Positions 7,249-15,219 of a stretch of DNA of 47,789 bases are shown here, piece by piece. The position numbers were made by a program, and so were the translations under genes. The stretch covers positions 1-47,789 of the forward strand of contig CAKSIN010000017.1 in NCBI GenBank assembly GCA_934463115.1, given 5' to 3'. The notes below the pieces were generated by a model. The model was not told the DNA's origin. It saw only the letters and a program-made list of their open reading frames with translations, and did no database searches. This DNA comes from an uncultured Clostridia bacterium (GTDB taxonomy: Bacteria > Bacillota > Clostridia > UMGS1810). The first letter of the stretch is position 1. The number at the start of each line of letters is the position of its first letter.

Positions 7249-8403
7249 ATGGAATATAATTTTGACAAAATAACCGACAGAAGGAACACAAACTCGCTTA
7301 AATGGGATGTAAACGAGAGCGAACTGCCCATGTGGGTTGCCGATATGGATTTTGAAACAGCACCCGAAATAACGGAGGCTGTGACAAAAAGAGCCATGCA
7401 CGGTATTTTCGGCTACAGCATTATACCGGACGAATGGAGCACAGCGTATGCCGAATGGTGGAAAAACCGCTATGGGTTTGAAATAAATAAAGACTGGCTT
7501 ATCTTTTGCACCGGTGTTATCCCGGCAATATCAAGCATCGTGCGAAAACTCACCACTCCGGCTGAAAATGTGGTTTTGCTCACACCTGTATACAATATAT
7601 TCTTTAACTCCGTGTTAAACAACGGGCGAAACGTCCTGGAGTGTAAACTCATCTGCGACGGTGAAAATTATGAAATTGACTTTGACGACCTGGAGAAAAA
7701 ACTCTCCGATACACAAACTACAATGATGATTCTTTGCAATCCGCACAACCCCGTGGGCAAAATCTGGGATCGCGAAACACTTGAAAAAATCGGGAATATG
7801 TGCAAAAAATATCATGTTATTGTGATAAGCGACGAAATACACTGCGATTTGACAAAACCGGGCAAGACATACATTCCGTTTGCATCGGTGTCCGATGAAT
7901 GCAAATTCAACAGCATAACTTGCGTTGCACCGACAAAGTCATTTAATATTGCAGGAATACAAACCGCTGCTGTTATCGTGCCAAACGAAAACTTAAGAAA
8001 CAAAGTAAACCGCGGGCTCAACACAGACGAGGTTGCCGAGCCGAACTGCTTTGCCGTTCAGGCGGCAGTGGCGGCATACACACGCGGCGGCGCGTGGCTG
8101 GACTCACTCAGACAGTACCTGGACGAAAACCGCCGAATCACATCCGAATTTATTGCCGAAAAAATTCCGTTACTACGGCTTATGAATTCCGATGCAACAT
8201 ACCTTCTTTGGATTGACTGCCGCGGTGTGAAAAATATTCCGGATGATATTTCCGCATTTGTGCGCAGAAAAACCGGGCTGTACCTTTCAAACGGCCGACA
8301 GTACGGCAGCGGAGGAGAGGGCTTTTTGCGTCTTAATATTGCCTGCCCGAAATCCGTTTTAAAAGACGGTCTTTGCAGACTTAAAAAGGCAATTGAGGAA
8401 TAG
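7249..8403 (+). CDS. MalY/PatB-type PLP-dependent aminotransferase (cystathionine beta-lyase)
   Basis: A 384-aa fold-type I PLP enzyme of the MalY/PatB subgroup, which cleaves C-S bonds in cystathionine or cysteine and its conjugates. Seen: the subgroup opening DRRNTNSLKWD and PMWVADMDF, the cofactor loop CNPHNPVGKIW (about 163-173), SDEIHCDL (about 194-201; Asp195 to the pyridine nitrogen), and the Schiff-base lysine in APTKSFNIAG (Lys230). Full length for the family. It directly follows the DUF3737 gene (1-bp gap) and is followed by a bidirectional terminator. The precise substrate cannot be read from sequence. Confidence 0.88.
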   Translation: MEYNFDKITDRRNTNSLKWDVNESELPMWVADMDFETAPEITEAVTKRAMHGIFGYSIIPDEWSTAYAEWWKNRYGFEINKDWLIFCTGVIPAISSIVRKLTTPAENVVLLTPVYNIFFNSVLNNGRNVLECKLICDGENYEIDFDDLEKKLSDTQTTMMILCNPHNPVGKIWDRETLEKIGNMCKKYHVIVISDEIHCDLTKPGKTYIPFASVSDECKFNSITCVAPTKSFNIAGIQTAAVIVPNENLRNKVNRGLNTDEVAEPNCFAVQAAVAAYTRGGAWLDSLRQYLDENRRITSEFIAEKIPLLRLMNSDATYLLWIDCRGVKNIPDDISAFVRRKTGLYLSNGRQYGSGGEGFLRLNIACPKSVLKDGLCRLKKAIEE

Positions 8404-8438
8404 GAAACAACGAAAATTTTTCAAACGTAAGGCATATT

Positions 8439-8461
8439 GGGTTCGATTCCCGCATGCCTAA
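8439..8461 (+). repeat. Solitary T-arm-like repeat end
   Basis: GGGTTCGATTCCCGCATGCC at 8439-8458 plus TAA. It matches the ends of the palindromic element at 1971-2249, and the similarity extends upstream through GTAAGGCATATT. No acceptor 5' half, D-arm or anticodon arm is found nearby, so it is not a complete tRNA. Confidence 0.6.
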
Positions 8462-8500
8462 ATGCAAGTGAAGAGTGAACAGTGAATAGTGAATAGGTAA

Positions 8501-8534
8501 AAATCGACAAGTACTGCCGCACTTGTCGATTTTT
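8501..8534. terminator. Bidirectional intrinsic terminator
   Basis: AAATCGACAAGT (8501-8512), loop ACTGCCGC, ACTTGTCGATTT (8521-8532), with T-runs on both sides. It serves the malY-like gene on the plus strand and tRNA-Gly on the minus strand. Confidence 0.85.
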
Positions 8535-8608
8535 TGGAGCAGGCAACGGGAGTCGAACCCGCGACGACGGCTTGGGAAGCCATTGTTTTACCGCTAAACT
8601 ATGCCTGC
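8535..8608 (-). tRNA. tRNA-Gly (anticodon CCC)
   Basis: A full 74-nt cloverleaf on the minus strand. Acceptor GCAGGCA pairs with TGCCTGC, the discriminator is T, and CCA is encoded. The anticodon arm is ATGGC-TTCCCAA-GCCGT, giving anticodon CCC (reads GGG). The T-arm is CGGGTTCGACTCCCG. A consensus promoter lies just upstream and a terminator begins at the CCA end. Confidence 0.93.
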
Positions 8609-8620
8609 GTTATAGCTAAC

Positions 8621-8649
8621 ATTATACCACTGCTTGCCAAAAAATGCAA
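8621..8649 (-). promoter_or_regulatory. tRNA-Gly promoter
   Basis: On the minus strand TTGCAT (8644-8649), 17-bp spacer, TATAAT (8621-8626), placing the start a few bases before the tRNA 5' end at 8608. Confidence 0.7.
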
Positions 8650-8680
8650 TAGCAAAATAAAAATTTGCGGCACATTTTTT

Positions 8681-9970
8681 CTAAACAGCGCCGCTAATCA
8701 TAATACGAGTCATAAACAAGCCGTCGCCCCACTCAAACGAACATGTTCCTCCGCAGCGCTCAACAATTGTCTTTATACTCTTTACACCGTAGCCGTGCCC
8801 CTCAACCCGACTAACGGGCAGACCATTGACAGATTCTATCGTTCCCACATACGGATTGGAAACGGAAATCAAAAGTTTGTCTTTTTTTATGCTTAAGTTG
8901 ACGTCAACGGTCTTTTTTACCCTGTCATCACATTTCGACGCCGCTGTTATCGCATTTTCAAGAACATTTGACAAAACCGCCCCAAAATCGGTGTCCGGAA
9001 TATTCAAATTTGCCGGAATACCTGCGCTGCACTCAAATTCCACTCCTTTTTCCTTTGATTTGAGCGCAAAGTACGACAGTGCCGCATTCACAATATTGTT
9101 TTCCGTGTATATAACCGGTGTGATTTTGACTATCTCATTTTTTATACGTTCAATATATTTCGACGCACTTGCGACATCTCCGCCGGCGAGGTATGCCGAA
9201 ATGTAGTTTATGTGATGCCGCATATCGTGCCTGAAAAGCGCGTTCTGCTCCTGAATCATTTTCATTGTCTGTCTTTCCGTTTCGGCCTGTCTGAGCTGCA
9301 TAGACATTGCGGAGCGTTCAAACTCAGCGCGGCTCCGGCTCTGAGTTTCGTTGTGATAGAGCGAAATCAGGCCTACATAAAACAATATGCAAACTGTCGG
9401 AAAAGCCTCTGCCGTTGCATAGCTGCCGGAATACAAAAGGTTTGTGTACACAGCAGTGGCGTAGTCGAACACATAGTATACCACAGGCAGCGCGCCGAAC
9501 AAAATCAGCGTGCGGCGCGAATATGTCATTGCAGAATACACATATTCCGAAAAATGCCAATACAAAAGCACAAAGATAGGAATAATAACAACCGTGTACG
9601 AAATAACCGACGCAAGCTCCGACGATGTGACCGCCAGCACAGCCATGGAAACCCACCGCGGAAACTGACAGCACGCATAAGCCGTGCACACACTGACAAC
9701 CGATACACCGGCGCTTTTTTTATTGACAAGCATGAGTATCAAAACAAGGGGAAAATGAACGAGCAGAGGATATACCTTTTTGGTTAATTCCAGTCCCATA
9801 ACCGCGCGGCACGATATCTGCAAAATAATAAATACGGTGAGCACACACACAGAAAGGTACTTTTGCCTGTTGTTCCTGCAGCCGCCGGCAAAAGCGAGAC
9901 TGAGCAGAAAACCGTATATGGTAACAAGGCCATAGTTCATGTACTCGATAATGCCTGCAAGCTGATTCAT
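8681..9970 (-). CDS. AgrC-like membrane sensor histidine kinase (GHKL)
   Basis: A 429-aa sensor with a polytopic N-terminal half (about six hydrophobic segments over residues 1-195). A coiled linker leads to the His box FRHDMRHHINYISAYLAGG, where the first His is the likely phosphoacceptor, then a GHKL ATPase domain with VLSNVLENAITAASK (N box) and GHGYGVKSIKTIVE (G box). This is the layout of AgrC/quorum-type kinases. ATG 9970 is chosen because GGGGGTGG precedes it; a GTG at 9988 lacks a site. No LytTR or other response regulator lies beside it; the neighbour across the promoter region is a divergent MerR regulator. Input signal unknown. Confidence 0.85.
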   Translation of the reverse strand: MNQLAGIIEYMNYGLVTIYGFLLSLAFAGGCRNNRQKYLSVCVLTVFIILQISCRAVMGLELTKKVYPLLVHFPLVLILMLVNKKSAGVSVVSVCTAYACCQFPRWVSMAVLAVTSSELASVISYTVVIIPIFVLLYWHFSEYVYSAMTYSRRTLILFGALPVVYYVFDYATAVYTNLLYSGSYATAEAFPTVCILFYVGLISLYHNETQSRSRAEFERSAMSMQLRQAETERQTMKMIQEQNALFRHDMRHHINYISAYLAGGDVASASKYIERIKNEIVKITPVIYTENNIVNAALSYFALKSKEKGVEFECSAGIPANLNIPDTDFGAVLSNVLENAITAASKCDDRVKKTVDVNLSIKKDKLLISVSNPYVGTIESVNGLPVSRVEGHGYGVKSIKTIVERCGGTCSFEWGDGLFMTRIMISGAV

Positions 9971-10008
9971 TTTTCCACCCCCGTTCAATTTGAAATCCCG
10001 ATAGACCT

Positions 10009-10037
10009 AATATACCATAAATGTGCAAAAAATTCAA
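10009..10037 (-). promoter_or_regulatory. Promoter for the AgrC-like kinase gene
   Basis: Minus-strand TTGAAT (10032-10037), 17-bp spacer, TATATT (10009-10014), upstream of the GGGGGTGG ribosome binding site. It is back-to-back with the MerR promoter, so a regulator bound here could affect both genes. Confidence 0.6.
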
Positions 10038-10054
10038 TACCTTTGCCAAAACAA

Positions 10055-10083
10055 TTGATTTAATGCAAAAAAAATGATATACT
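10055..10083 (+). promoter_or_regulatory. Promoter for the MerR-family gene
   Basis: TTGATT (10055-10060), 17-bp spacer, TATACT (10078-10083). The spacer is the usual 17 bp, not the stretched 19-20 bp that MerR activators typically act on, so this is probably a basal promoter. Confidence 0.6.
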
Positions 10084-10106
10084 GTCACCAAGGCAGGTGT
10101 GATTAT

Positions 10107-10925
10107 ATGAAAAATCTAATGCAAATAGGCGAAGTGGCAAATCTTTTTCACATAAGCGTCGGCACGCTCCGCCACTATGAATCAATCGGACTTATTCAGC
10201 CGGAATATACAGACGAAAAAACGGGATACCGCTATTACAGCACCCGTCAGTTCGAAGTGCTCAACACAATAAGATACCTCAGAGTCCTGGATATGCCTCT
10301 TGACGAAATAGCCGGTTTTCTGCAAAACCGCGATATCGATATTATAGAAAAAAAGCTGAAAAATCAACGCGATACCGTTCGGCAAAAAATACACCGCCTG
10401 AAAACTATTGAAAAAAAGATTGACAACCGGCTTTTGCGCATAAATGAGGCGCAAAACTGCGATTTGAACATCATTATCGAGGTAAATTCACCACCGATAA
10501 GAATTGCCGTAATAAACCGAAGCGTTCGGCTTGATTCAAGTTTGGAGCTGGAAAACCCCATACGCACACTGGAAAGAAATCAAAACGAAACGGTGGTTTT
10601 CCTCGGGAAAGTCGGTGTGGGAATATCAAAAGAGCATATGCAAGATAAAATATTTGATAAGTACGACCGCGTTTTTCTGATGCTCGACAACGAAGACGAA
10701 TTTGCCGGAGATGTGGAAATTCTTCCGGCAGGAGGATATATTAAAATATATTTTCGCGGCAGTCACGAAAAATCACCGGAATACTATAGGATTCTGATAG
10801 ATTATGCAAATAAAAACAACCTTGATATACGAGGATATTCACTGGAAACAACTCTGATAGATTACGGAATAACAAATGATATTGACAAATACGTAACTGA
10901 AATAATGGTGCCGGTTGGGGATTAG
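10107..10925 (+). CDS. MerR-family regulator with GyrI-like effector-binding domain
   Basis: A 272-aa regulator. The N-terminal winged helix-turn-helix is classic MerR (MQIGEVANLFHISVGTLRHY, then GLIQPEYTDEKTGYRYYS). A long dimerisation helix follows (about residues 75-125). The C-terminal ~150 residues resemble the GyrI/BmrR effector-binding fold that accommodates hydrophobic cations. ATG 10107 is chosen since the helix-turn-helix begins five residues later; an upstream in-frame codon at 10074 overlaps the promoter. By analogy with BmrR it may respond to small toxic compounds, but no efflux gene adjoins it and the target is unknown. Confidence 0.85.
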   Translation: MKNLMQIGEVANLFHISVGTLRHYESIGLIQPEYTDEKTGYRYYSTRQFEVLNTIRYLRVLDMPLDEIAGFLQNRDIDIIEKKLKNQRDTVRQKIHRLKTIEKKIDNRLLRINEAQNCDLNIIIEVNSPPIRIAVINRSVRLDSSLELENPIRTLERNQNETVVFLGKVGVGISKEHMQDKIFDKYDRVFLMLDNEDEFAGDVEILPAGGYIKIYFRGSHEKSPEYYRILIDYANKNNLDIRGYSLETTLIDYGITNDIDKYVTEIMVPVGD

Positions 10926-10943
10926 GCAAATGCGGTTACCAAC

Positions 10944-11021
10944 GGAACGGTTAATAACCGCTCCCTACGACTATTCCCCACCGCAAATTTGCCTTCCGTC
11001 GTAAGACGGATAGGGAATTTG
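10944..11021. repeat. Two small palindromes in the gap after the MerR gene
   Basis: GGAACGGTTA (10944-10953) and TAACCGCTCC (10955-10964) form one palindrome. CAAATTTGCCTTCCGTC (10984-11000) and GACGGATAGGGAATTTG (11005-11021) form a longer imperfect hairpin with loop GTAA. A degenerate relative of the latter seems to lie at 12656-12685. No T-run follows directly, so the terminator role is uncertain. No gene is visible in 10926-11112. Confidence 0.4.
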
Positions 11022-11112
11022 TCATAATCAAACGATTGTGGTTGCCAATGGCGTAAAGTTTAACCTACCACTAAACAGCTACAAGTAAAGTAACCAGATT
11101 TTAACCGCGGAA

Positions 11113-11344
11113 AATTGTCCCTCCGATGAGCGGCATTGAGGTTGCACGGCAGACACAATAAACGAAAAAATCAACCGTAGCGCAAAATTGGTAACACACA
11201 TAATCTTATTTCCATTTGTGTTGCCGATTTTAGGAAAACGAGCCGCGATAATTTCGCGGCCTTTTTCCGGCGCTTTTCGGTTGATTTTTTAGTTTCTATT
11301 GTGTCCCGCGCGTTCTCACGGCCGCGAGACGGAGGGACAATTTT
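11113..11344. repeat. Structured terminal-inverted-repeat element, copy 2
   Basis: Ends AAAATTGTCCCTCCG (11113-11127) and CGGAGGGACAATTTT (11330-11344) are perfectly complementary. Internal stems: GACACAAT/ATTGTGTC, AAAAAATCAACCG/CGGTTGATTTTTT, AAAATTGGTAACACA/TGTGTTGCCGATTTT (two G-T pairs) and GCCGCGA/TCGCGGC. Conserved unpaired patches shared with copies 1 and 3 include GAGCGGCATTGA-like and TAGCGCAAAA-like runs. The right end sits 3 bp from the stop codon of the minus-strand SLH protein gene, so it may form that transcript's 3' end. Confidence 0.82.
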
Positions 11345-11347
11345 ATA

Positions 11348-12595
11348 CTAATTTGCTCTTTTAAGGAATGTAACAATCTGTCCGCGATTGCAAATCGTAT
11401 CGGGCGAGAATGTAACATCACTTGTTCCGCTCGTCACATTGTTTTCCACTGCCCATGCCACAGCCTCGGCATAATCGTCATACTCGGAAACATCGCCGAA
11501 TTTGTCTGTTGTGCCGCAGTCGGGCGAACCGGCTGCAATCCAAAGATACATTACGGTTGACGCGCGTGTGCAGGGTGTGTTCGGTGCAAACGCTTTGCCG
11601 TCTACCATACCCTTTTCAGCTGCCCATACAGCCGCATTGTAATAGTAATCGTTTGCGTTTATATCGGTATACGGATTTGTGCCGTTCGGATTCGGAGAAC
11701 CGACAGCGCGCCACAGGAATGTGATTATCTGCGCACGTGTGCAGGTGTCGTTCGGCGAAAATGTTGTGTCGCTCGTTCCGTTTGTAATCTTTCTTTCCAC
11801 TGCCCATTTAACAGCATCGGCAAAATAGTCGCTTGCCGCTACATCCGAGAATACGGGTGCGGGTGCAGCGATATCAGTCTTTGTTTCGTCCTCTTTATCG
11901 TCATTTTTCGGTGTGTCAACATCAGGCTGGGGCTGTGTTTCTTCCGGCAGGAGTTTAAGTGTGTTCGATACCTTGAGCGTTCCCTCATCTTCACCGAGAG
12001 TAAACACAAGCACACCTCTTACCGAACCTTTTTTCTCCGCGGTCGAATCAACCTTGCTGATACCATCCTGCCATTCTATGCTGCTGCCGTTCTTTGCAAG
12101 CGGTCTCACAGCTTCAAGAATGTCCTCTGCCGTTACATCATAGTCAAGCGACTTGTTCATAAAGTAGCTCTTTACGGATTTGATATCCTCGGCAATCATT
12201 TCTACATTGGCATTTGCCTCGGCAGCTGCACCGGTGAGTTTCGGGATTTTAAAATCATACATTTCCTTTCTCGAATAAACATCACAGGTAATTGTTATGT
12301 TTGCGAATATGAGTCCGTCTTTCTCACTTGTTGCATCAGAAATTCTGTAGTCAGCTTCCTTTTCAATCTTGAGTTTGCACTCGCTGTCGTCCGGAAGAGC
12401 CTTTGCAACAGAACTCAAAAATTCATCCATTGTCATACCGTTGTACACGGCAACCGTACCGTTTTTCGCTGCAACATTTATTGCTTTGCGCGCTTCTTCC
12501 ACCTGAACATCTCCGCTCTTTGCAAACACAACACACTGCGTTGCCGCAATGAGCATGCATGCTGCAAGAACAATACAAATCAATTTCTTTACCAT
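11348..12595 (-). CDS. SLH-domain cell-surface protein
   Basis: A 415-aa secreted protein. A signal peptide (residues 1-25, ending VFA) is followed by two divergent copies of a ~70-residue module (TMDEFLSSVAKAL ... and VTAEDILEAVRPLAKNGSS ...). An acidic Pro/Asp/Lys linker (ETQPQPDVDTPKNDDKEDE) leads to three SLH repeats (about residues 245-415; each has a TCTRAQIITFLWRA-type motif) that anchor to wall polysaccharide. The SLH block is almost identical in DNA to that of the next gene. No enzyme motif is seen in the N-terminal part. It is probably a wall-displayed structural or binding protein; function unknown. Confidence 0.85.
   Translation of the reverse strand: MVKKLICIVLAACMLIAATQCVVFAKSGDVQVEEARKAINVAAKNGTVAVYNGMTMDEFLSSVAKALPDDSECKLKIEKEADYRISDATSEKDGLIFANITITCDVYSRKEMYDFKIPKLTGAAAEANANVEMIAEDIKSVKSYFMNKSLDYDVTAEDILEAVRPLAKNGSSIEWQDGISKVDSTAEKKGSVRGVLVFTLGEDEGTLKVSNTLKLLPEETQPQPDVDTPKNDDKEDETKTDIAAPAPVFSDVAASDYFADAVKWAVERKITNGTSDTTFSPNDTCTRAQIITFLWRAVGSPNPNGTNPYTDINANDYYYNAAVWAAEKGMVDGKAFAPNTPCTRASTVMYLWIAAGSPDCGTTDKFGDVSEYDDYAEAVAWAVENNVTSGTSDVTFSPDTICNRGQIVTFLKRAN
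11381..11860. repeat. SLH-cassette direct repeat, copy A
   Basis: These 480 bp, coding for the three SLH repeats, recur at 12710-13189 with a constant offset of 1329 bp. I see one base difference (Thr versus Met codon near the C-terminus). Protein flanks on both sides diverge sharply, as after recent gene conversion or cassette duplication. Confidence 0.88.
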
Positions 12596-12627
12596 TTTTT
12601 TGCCTCTTTTCTTTATTTTTTATTTGA

Positions 12628-12647
12628 ATGCGTACTTGCGCATTCGA
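12628..12647. other. Inverted repeat between the two SLH genes
   Basis: GAATGCGTACTTGCGCATTC: arms GAATGCG and CGCATTC with a 6-bp loop. It lacks a T-run on the minus strand, so it is a poor terminator; it could be an operator or an RNA-processing hairpin. I see no strong promoter of the downstream SLH gene's own in this 78-bp gap. Confidence 0.4.
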
Positions 12648-12673
12648 AAACCTTATATTTGCCTACCGACGAA

Positions 12674-14845
12674 TTAGGAATTTGCCCTCTTGAGAAATGT
12701 TACAATTTGTCCGCGATTGCAAATCATATCGGGCGAGAATGTAACATCACTTGTTCCGCTCGTCACATTGTTTTCCACTGCCCATGCCACAGCCTCGGCA
12801 TAATCGTCATACTCGGAAACATCGCCGAATTTGTCTGTTGTGCCGCAGTCGGGCGAACCGGCTGCAATCCAAAGATACATTACGGTTGACGCGCGTGTGC
12901 AGGGTGTGTTCGGTGCAAACGCTTTGCCGTCTACCATACCCTTTTCAGCTGCCCATACAGCCGCATTGTAATAGTAATCGTTTGCGTTTATATCGGTATA
13001 CGGATTTGTGCCGTTCGGATTCGGAGAACCGACAGCGCGCCACAGGAATGTGATTATCTGCGCACGTGTGCAGGTGTCGTTCGGCGAAAATGTTGTGTCG
13101 CTCGTTCCGTTTGTAATCTTTCTTTCCACTGCCCATTTAACAGCATCGGCAAAATAGTCGCTTGCCGCTACATCCGAGAATACGGGTGCAGCCGAAACCG
13201 ATGTGTTATCATCTTTGGGTGCGGTAACATCTGCTGCAGACGCATTTCCGATAGTTATTACGGGCGGATTGTCCATATTGATATTGGGTTGGTATCCGCC
13301 GTTTACCTTTGTCATACTCTCGGAGTCGAGCGGCATGTACGAAACAACGCCGCTTGCTGTGCGACAAATGAGATAATCCCTCATCATCGTTTCTTCATCT
13401 GCATAATTCATCTTCCCGCTGCCGGTTGAAACCGAAACAATTTTTTCGCCGGTTCCGGCAAAAATCTGCACAGCCTCGGATTTGTACAGCCCGACACCAA
13501 TATATGAATACTTGGAATTAACGATATTTGCATGGTGTCCCTCGCTGTTCATCCAACCGTTCATCGGGAGATCGGCATCATTAATGGTCGTTGAACATTT
13601 AAACAAATTTTCGCCTGAAGAGGCGTATTTAAACGACGACGGTATCGCCGTATCAAATCTTGTTCCGTCCGGTCTGTAATGCGAATCGGTCGCTTCTTTT
13701 GCGCGTATTTCGCATGCTTCCTGCAGGGGAGCAACCATTGTAAGCGATTTTGCGCCTTCTTTTGCACGATAGTAATTTACCTGATAAAGAATCTCCCACT
13801 GAACCTTGGTAATCGAAATACCGTCACTCGGGAAAGTGCGAACAAGCATCGGAATATCATCGCTGCTTCTCAGCTCGCGCGAATACTCACCGAGAGTTAC
13901 ATCAACATAGAGAGTCACATTGCCCTTTTCTTTGAATGTGGCGGCTATCTTGTTATAGCTTTTGAGCGTAACCGTCGAACCGTTTTTAACGGCTTTCTGA
14001 GCCACATTCATCAGCTCTTCTTTTGTAATTTTGTTTGTGAACTTAACATTGCTGATCGCCTTGCCCACGAGAGACCAATCTTCATTGAGCTTTGTCGATT
14101 CCTCCGTTACAGCAAGCGGAACTGTTTTCCCGACAGGGCAGCGCTTACTCTGACCGGCGCAGGTAAGTGTTATTGTTGCGGACATGCTGCCCTCAACAAG
14201 ATATGTAGACTTTATAATACTGAAATCGGATGACAATATCTTTGCACTGACATCCGGATAATCCGCAATAGCAGATTTCGCCATTTTTAACACATCGTCT
14301 TTCGTTGTGTCGTTGGAAACATCAAAATCAAACACCGCAGTGCTTATTTCATGACTTGCTTTTTCAAGAAGTTTCTTTGCCTCGGATGCTGACATTGCAC
14401 TGTCATCCTTAGTGCCGTCCGAGTCAGATTTTGAATCGGATTGCCCGCCGTTGTCATCTTCATCCGAGTCTCCCCATCCGAGAGCCTCTATTCCGAATTC
14501 GTGCTCCAGAACAACACTGTTGCCGAGAGAATCCGTTATTTTAACACTGCACTCCGCAATGCCGGGAAGCCCTGCCGTTGCTTTCGTAATGACGAGATCG
14601 CCCGCCGCCTCCACGGTTATGTCGCTCAAAACTGCATTTCTTGCCACTTCCAGAATGTCGGCATATGTAACAGAGTTTGTAACATTAATCTCATTAAAAG
14701 CGCGCTTTACAGCAGCTTTTGCATCCGACGCTGTATATGCCGTGCTGTCTGCCGCACAAACCGAAATCGGTGTTCGGCAAACCGGCGAACATACGCCGAC
14801 AAATGCAAATGCAATTGCCGCTGCACATGATGTGATTCTTTTCAT
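12674..14845 (-). CDS. CAP/SCP-domain SLH surface protein
   Basis: A 723-aa secreted protein. A signal peptide (about residues 1-31) is followed by three copies of the ~70-residue module also present in the neighbouring SLH protein (VTYADILEVARNAV, TKDDVLKMAKSAI, ITKEELMNVAQKAVKNGS). A CAP/SCP domain follows (about residues 350-465) with QVNYYRAKEGAKSL, SSGENLF and NSEGHHANIVNSKYSYIG, including the conserved His/Glu cluster. Three C-terminal SLH repeats anchor it to the wall. An acidic Asp/Ser linker lies near residue 140. GGAAAGGGGATACAAA precedes ATG 14845. Bacterial CAP proteins are often wall or spore-coat associated; the activity of this one is not determinable. Confidence 0.88.
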   Translation of the reverse strand: MKRITSCAAAIAFAFVGVCSPVCRTPISVCAADSTAYTASDAKAAVKRAFNEINVTNSVTYADILEVARNAVLSDITVEAAGDLVITKATAGLPGIAECSVKITDSLGNSVVLEHEFGIEALGWGDSDEDDNGGQSDSKSDSDGTKDDSAMSASEAKKLLEKASHEISTAVFDFDVSNDTTKDDVLKMAKSAIADYPDVSAKILSSDFSIIKSTYLVEGSMSATITLTCAGQSKRCPVGKTVPLAVTEESTKLNEDWSLVGKAISNVKFTNKITKEELMNVAQKAVKNGSTVTLKSYNKIAATFKEKGNVTLYVDVTLGEYSRELRSSDDIPMLVRTFPSDGISITKVQWEILYQVNYYRAKEGAKSLTMVAPLQEACEIRAKEATDSHYRPDGTRFDTAIPSSFKYASSGENLFKCSTTINDADLPMNGWMNSEGHHANIVNSKYSYIGVGLYKSEAVQIFAGTGEKIVSVSTGSGKMNYADEETMMRDYLICRTASGVVSYMPLDSESMTKVNGGYQPNINMDNPPVITIGNASAADVTAPKDDNTSVSAAPVFSDVAASDYFADAVKWAVERKITNGTSDTTFSPNDTCTRAQIITFLWRAVGSPNPNGTNPYTDINANDYYYNAAVWAAEKGMVDGKAFAPNTPCTRASTVMYLWIAAGSPDCGTTDKFGDVSEYDDYAEAVAWAVENNVTSGTSDVTFSPDMICNRGQIVTFLKRANS
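12710..13189. repeat. SLH-cassette direct repeat, copy B
   Basis: Second copy of the 480-bp SLH-coding cassette (see 11381-11860). The boundary at 13189/13190 falls exactly where the linker begins. Confidence 0.88.
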
Positions 14846-14879
14846 TTTGTATCCCCTTTCCGACTAATACCTTACATAT

Positions 14880-14908
14880 ATTATACACATTTTCAGTTGA
14901 GTTTGCAA
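14880..14908 (-). promoter_or_regulatory. Promoter for the CAP-SLH gene
   Basis: Minus-strand TTGCAA (14903-14908), 17-bp spacer, TATAAT (14880-14885), about 35 bp before the start codon. It probably also drives the downstream SLH gene. Confidence 0.65.
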
Positions 14909-14984
14909 TGCCGGAATGCATAATTTGCACTTTTTTGTAATAACTTGCAGTGTATATTAATCGGAAACAGCTTACTTGCCGCGG

Positions 14985-15219
14985 AAAATTGTTCCTCCGA
15001 CGAATGGCATTGAGGTTGTGCGGCAGACACAATTAACGAAAAAATCAACCGTATCGCAAAATCGGCAACACACATAGTCTTATTTCCTATTGTGTTGCCG
15101 ATTTTAGCCGAATCGCGGCGCGATAGTTTCGCGCCCTTTCGGCGGCGATTTTCGGTTGATTTTTTTGTTTTCATTGTGTCCCGCACGTTCTCACAGCCAT
15201 GAGGCGGAGGGACAATTTT
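14985..15219. repeat. Structured terminal-inverted-repeat element, copy 3
   Basis: Ends AAAATTGTTCCTCCG (14985-14999) and CGGAGGGACAATTTT. Internal stems: GTGCGG/CCGCAC, GACACAAT/ATTGTGTC, AAAAAATCAACCG/CGGTTGATTTTTT, AAAATCGGCAACACA/TGTGTTGCCGATTTT (perfect here, G-T containing in copy 2), TCGC/GCGA and GGCGCGA/TCGCGCC. Several differences from copy 2 are compensatory on both arms. The right end abuts the stop codon of manA. No protein-coding gene is supported between 14909 and 15219. Confidence 0.82.

Noticed and set aside
11422..11724. A plus-strand ORF of 100 codons, repeated identically at 12751-13053
   Set aside because: It is the antisense shadow of the duplicated SLH cassette. Its duplication follows from the DNA repeat, not from a conserved gene.
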